DNA from: Gordoniibacillus chartarius
GTDB taxonomy: Bacteria > Bacillota > Bacilli > Paenibacillales > NBRC-103111
Assembly: GCF_042432825.1 (NCBI RefSeq)
Contig: NZ_JBHLWN010000031.1
Location: 337,057 to 401,056, forward strand
DNA: 64,000 nucleotides
Direction: 5' to 3'
The notes under the pieces were generated by a model. It was not told where the DNA came from and did no database searches. It worked only from the letters and a program-made list of their open reading frames with translations. The position numbers were made by a program, and so were the translations under genes. Shown piece after piece: positions 63,001 to 64,000 of this stretch. How positions within the stretch are numbered: the stretch's first letter is position 1; each line of letters starts with the position of its first letter.

Positions 63001-63744
63001 GCCCGGATCGACCAAAGCGCCTTTGGTTCCCGTGCCGTTCAGATTCATATCCAGCTCATAGACGGCAACGGAGACCGGAACGGATAACCCCGCTGGAATC
63101 GGATCCGTCACGACGGCGTTCTGTACGGAGTCCAGCGCCTTATTGACGTCGATCGTCCAATCGATGTTCTTCGCATTGTAGCCTTGCGGCACGCCGCTCT
63201 TGGCAACTGTAGACGAGACAGTCGGTTTGAAGCGAAGCGTAAACTCTTGAGCTCCGCCTTCCGGAACCGTAATCTTCTGCGTCGTGCTGCCTGTTATCTT
63301 CGCCCTGTCAAACTGGGTCCGAAAGGTCAGCAGGCCTTGGACGTTGTCGTGGGATTCAATGTAGTCGTTAAACCTCATCACCACTTGATGATTCGCAGCG
63401 GTGACTTGGAACGTCCCCACCTCTTCGTCGTCGATCTGCAGCGGACCGCTGACGTCGTTAAACAACAGGAATTGCTGCGGCAGTGTGAACGCAAAGGTAT
63501 CCCCATCCCCGTATCCATGGCCGTTCGGCAGCGCCCACGTGAAGTCGAGCTGTACCCGGGAGCCTTGCTCGTACACGCTGTCCGTCACAACCTTGCCGCT
63601 GCTGTCGTACACAGCCATGGACACGCTTGTCAGGATATTGCTCGAGATCGTTGCCGCATTAGCCCGCGTCAGCAATCCGGTTCCGCTCATCTGCATCAAG
63701 ACGAGAAGAACGACCAGCAGCATGCTTGTTTTTTTCTTCCACAA
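60037..63744 (-). CDS. LPXTG-anchored collagen-binding-like adhesin with CnaB domain
   Basis: A 1235-aa wall-anchored protein, TTG start with GAGGAAG upstream. Signal peptide to about residue 31. Residues about 35-880 contain an N-terminal adhesin-like domain and several (about five) related units of about 130-150 aa (YNEKSIAKANAYLTDLFN, GSLKVYP, YTVVPETATGKTGFKLQFA), similar to collagen-binding Cna-type modules. Residues about 888-980 are a CnaB/SpaA domain (SLTVKKTD, FELYRK, VVKETTAPAGYVLD) with the Lys, Glu and Asn expected for an isopeptide bond. A Pro-rich stalk (about 981-1104), a cadherin-like module and the sorting signal LPQTG near residue 1204, with hydrophobic helix and RRRFVKN, follow. 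A sortase must attach it; none is in this window. A palindrome lies upstream at 63836-63860. Confidence 0.9.
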   Translation of the reverse strand: MWKKKTSMLLVVLLVLMQMSGTGLLTRANAATISSNILTSVSMAVYDSSGKVVTDSVYEQGSRVQLDFTWALPNGHGYGDGDTFAFTLPQQFLLFNDVSGPLQIDDEEVGTFQVTAANHQVVMRFNDYIESHDNVQGLLTFRTQFDRAKITGSTTQKITVPEGGAQEFTLRFKPTVSSTVAKSGVPQGYNAKNIDWTIDVNKALDSVQNAVVTDPIPAGLSVPVSVAVYELDMNLNGTGTKGALVDPGKYTVDTTGNTLKVSFTDSPITSAYRIQYTTPVTDMDKTSFVNKAIFGGSNTSNVEATSTVAVTRGKSLEKTSTKYDSITQTVYWEIKYNYNEKSIAKANAYLTDLFNDSQQLVNGSLKVYPVTLDQNGNETLGSELQASDYTVVPETATGKTGFKLQFAQDITSAYKVEYRTQSVSRVLDNARITNDVTSGSGISTSAYHDVTQVVLVKGDGTKDYQAKTVAWTITLNADKQLMKGVTLTDTFPAKGLRFIPGSLTIKEGSPASTTLISPADYSVDGAMTADQGFKITFNKDLTDRVTISYVTEFNPDWIDPSKNTSNYSNTADLTWTDASNTNRNKSVTDPFEPRSESKNNGFKSGLYNAVTKQVTWTVGVNYNSKAIANAIVEDPLLFNQKLVDGSLAVYNMVVPASGNASKGSLVDSADYTYSVTADNKLVVTFRNPISTPYYIEFKTSLDGELIDSTVTNSASMFDGSVPVTKALIGSVSIPQGGEYVNKTGTQSGDKINWKININRGQSTVADAKIVDNPSSNQLLLPDTFHLYATTVAVNGDVTKGTELMKGTDYTLAFTTDDDGKQSFELRFTNEISSAYILEYQSLIVANDKDTVSNQVSFSGNNVTTVTKSTSEDIVVGVSSGSGTGSGIRGSLTVKKTDSASSSLMLSGATFELYRKSGSSKLLIDTLTTDTTGTVVFKKLLAGDYVVKETTAPAGYVLDSSEHQVTINSTAGFTLNVANVKSTTPPPTDPVTPPTDPVTPPTDPVTPPTDPVTPPTDPVTPPTDPDPKPDPQPDTPTDPDPQPDTPTDPSPETPTPDPTPVTPTPNPTPVTPKPTPVTPTPGPTPVTPAPDPTPVTPTPTPPVTPSQPPVKKTTDQDTLIEGSIDLPLGGVSSIGKQPNHGKATIDPDGRWAYSPDPGYVGQDGFGIKVKDKYGFETEIFVDIDVQPVPLAAPAVTNGGAMEQLPQTGESSHLFTEIGGIALIAFGFFLRRRFVKN
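60431..60800 (-). repeat. Pro-rich stalk repeats
   Basis: Two repeat types: about six 21-bp units giving PPTDPVT at 60680-60795, and TPVTPTPNP-like units at 60440-60600. They form the wall-spanning stalk of the adhesin; the near-identical 21-bp units can change copy number without frameshift. Confidence 0.85.
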
Positions 63745-63835
63745 GGGACTTCCTCACTCCATTCAACTCTGGCAAATTGTTCTATGAGGCTATTTACAAG
63801 TTTCTATTTTCCGTCCCCTCCCTCGACTCTCAGTT

Positions 63836-63860
63836 TTTGTATCCTCAAGTAGGATACAAA
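63836..63860. promoter_or_regulatory. Perfect palindrome, candidate operator of the adhesin gene
   Basis: TTTGTATCCT (63836-63845) - CAAGT - AGGATACAAA (63851-63860), a perfect 10-bp inverted repeat, with a partial third copy (TTGTATTCT) directly after it. It lies about 95 bases before the adhesin start codon. It could be a repressor site; no regulator is known to me for it. Confidence 0.5.
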
Positions 63861-63936
63861 TTGTATTCTAAAATATCAACCTAAACAATTTCTAAACAAA
63901 ATCATACACACAAAAAAAGAACCTGCGCTGCCGGGA

Positions 63937-64000
63937 TGGAGTGCACCCCTTAGAATAGACATTGGAAAAACCCCCTGGTTATTCCGATGAATTCTAAGGG
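63937..64000 (+). mobile_element. Probable end of an IS3/IS150-type insertion sequence (cut by window)
   Basis: TGGAGTGCACCCCTTAGAAT resembles terminal inverted repeats of IS150-group elements (TG start, GTGCACC core). A second inverted repeat CCCTTAGAAT (63948-63957) / ATTCTAAGGG (63991-64000) lies inside it. The transposase genes would be beyond the right edge, so this rests on end similarity only. Confidence 0.4.

Overview
The window looks like chromosomal DNA of a spore-forming, Gram-positive Bacillota of the Paenibacillus type (Paenibacillaceae). The evidence is AGGAGG-type ribosome sites, frequent TTG and GTG starts, several SLH-domain surface proteins, a YlbJ-like sporulation membrane protein, YycC, a YpmS-like protein, PepF and a Ugp-type sugar ABC cassette. 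The base composition is moderately GC-rich, so many long antisense ORFs appear opposite real genes; these were discarded.

Layout. 1-0.8 kb: 3' end of an iron-containing alcohol dehydrogenase. 0.8-9.9 kb: a two-gene minus-strand unit encoding a very large modular cell-surface 5'-nucleotidase (SLH + FN3 + metallophosphatase + OB + Ig-like + lamin-tail) and a secreted GATase-like protein. 10-14.3 kb: small membrane protein, phosphatidylserine decarboxylase, Fsr-like MFS exporter and malic enzyme with an ACT domain. 14.4-20.5 kb: Ugp-like ABC operon (ATPase, two permeases, binding lipoprotein) followed by a beta-CASP-like metallo-hydrolase.

20.5-41.3 kb is the most unusual part, all on the minus strand. 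The upstream unit begins with a divergent SecA paralogue (accessory SecA2). It is followed by a 271-aa exported protein with two copies of a 72-aa repeat, a 139-aa soluble protein, a 2754-aa protein with 28 copies of the same repeat plus five Ig-like modules, and a 547-aa SLH-anchored protein. A terminator separates this from a second unit: a 1833-aa secreted protein with 15 cadherin-like repeats, overlapping by ATGA a TPR-containing family-2 glycosyltransferase. I read the whole block as a surface-layer/adhesin export and assembly locus. It is comparable in logic to SecA2-dependent S-layer export in Bacillus anthracis, but its main substrate is built of a repeat I cannot assign to a known family.

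41.6-64 kb: class I/II aminotransferase, chemotaxis receptor with an unusual topology, SLH protein, exported FAD-dependent lipoprotein next to a TetR regulator, a DeoR-HAD-MFS operon, YpmS-like and zinc-ribbon proteins, PepF, YycC, a zinc-ribbon protein, a diguanylate cyclase, a DUF2225 protein preceded by a probable 32-aa membrane micro-protein, YlbJ, and an LPXTG-anchored adhesin with a CnaB domain. The right edge carries what looks like the end of an IS3/IS150-type insertion sequence. No rRNA, tRNA or CRISPR was seen.

All functions are judged by reading; no database search was possible. Start codons were moved from the longest-ORF start wherever a Shine-Dalgarno sequence clearly pointed elsewhere.
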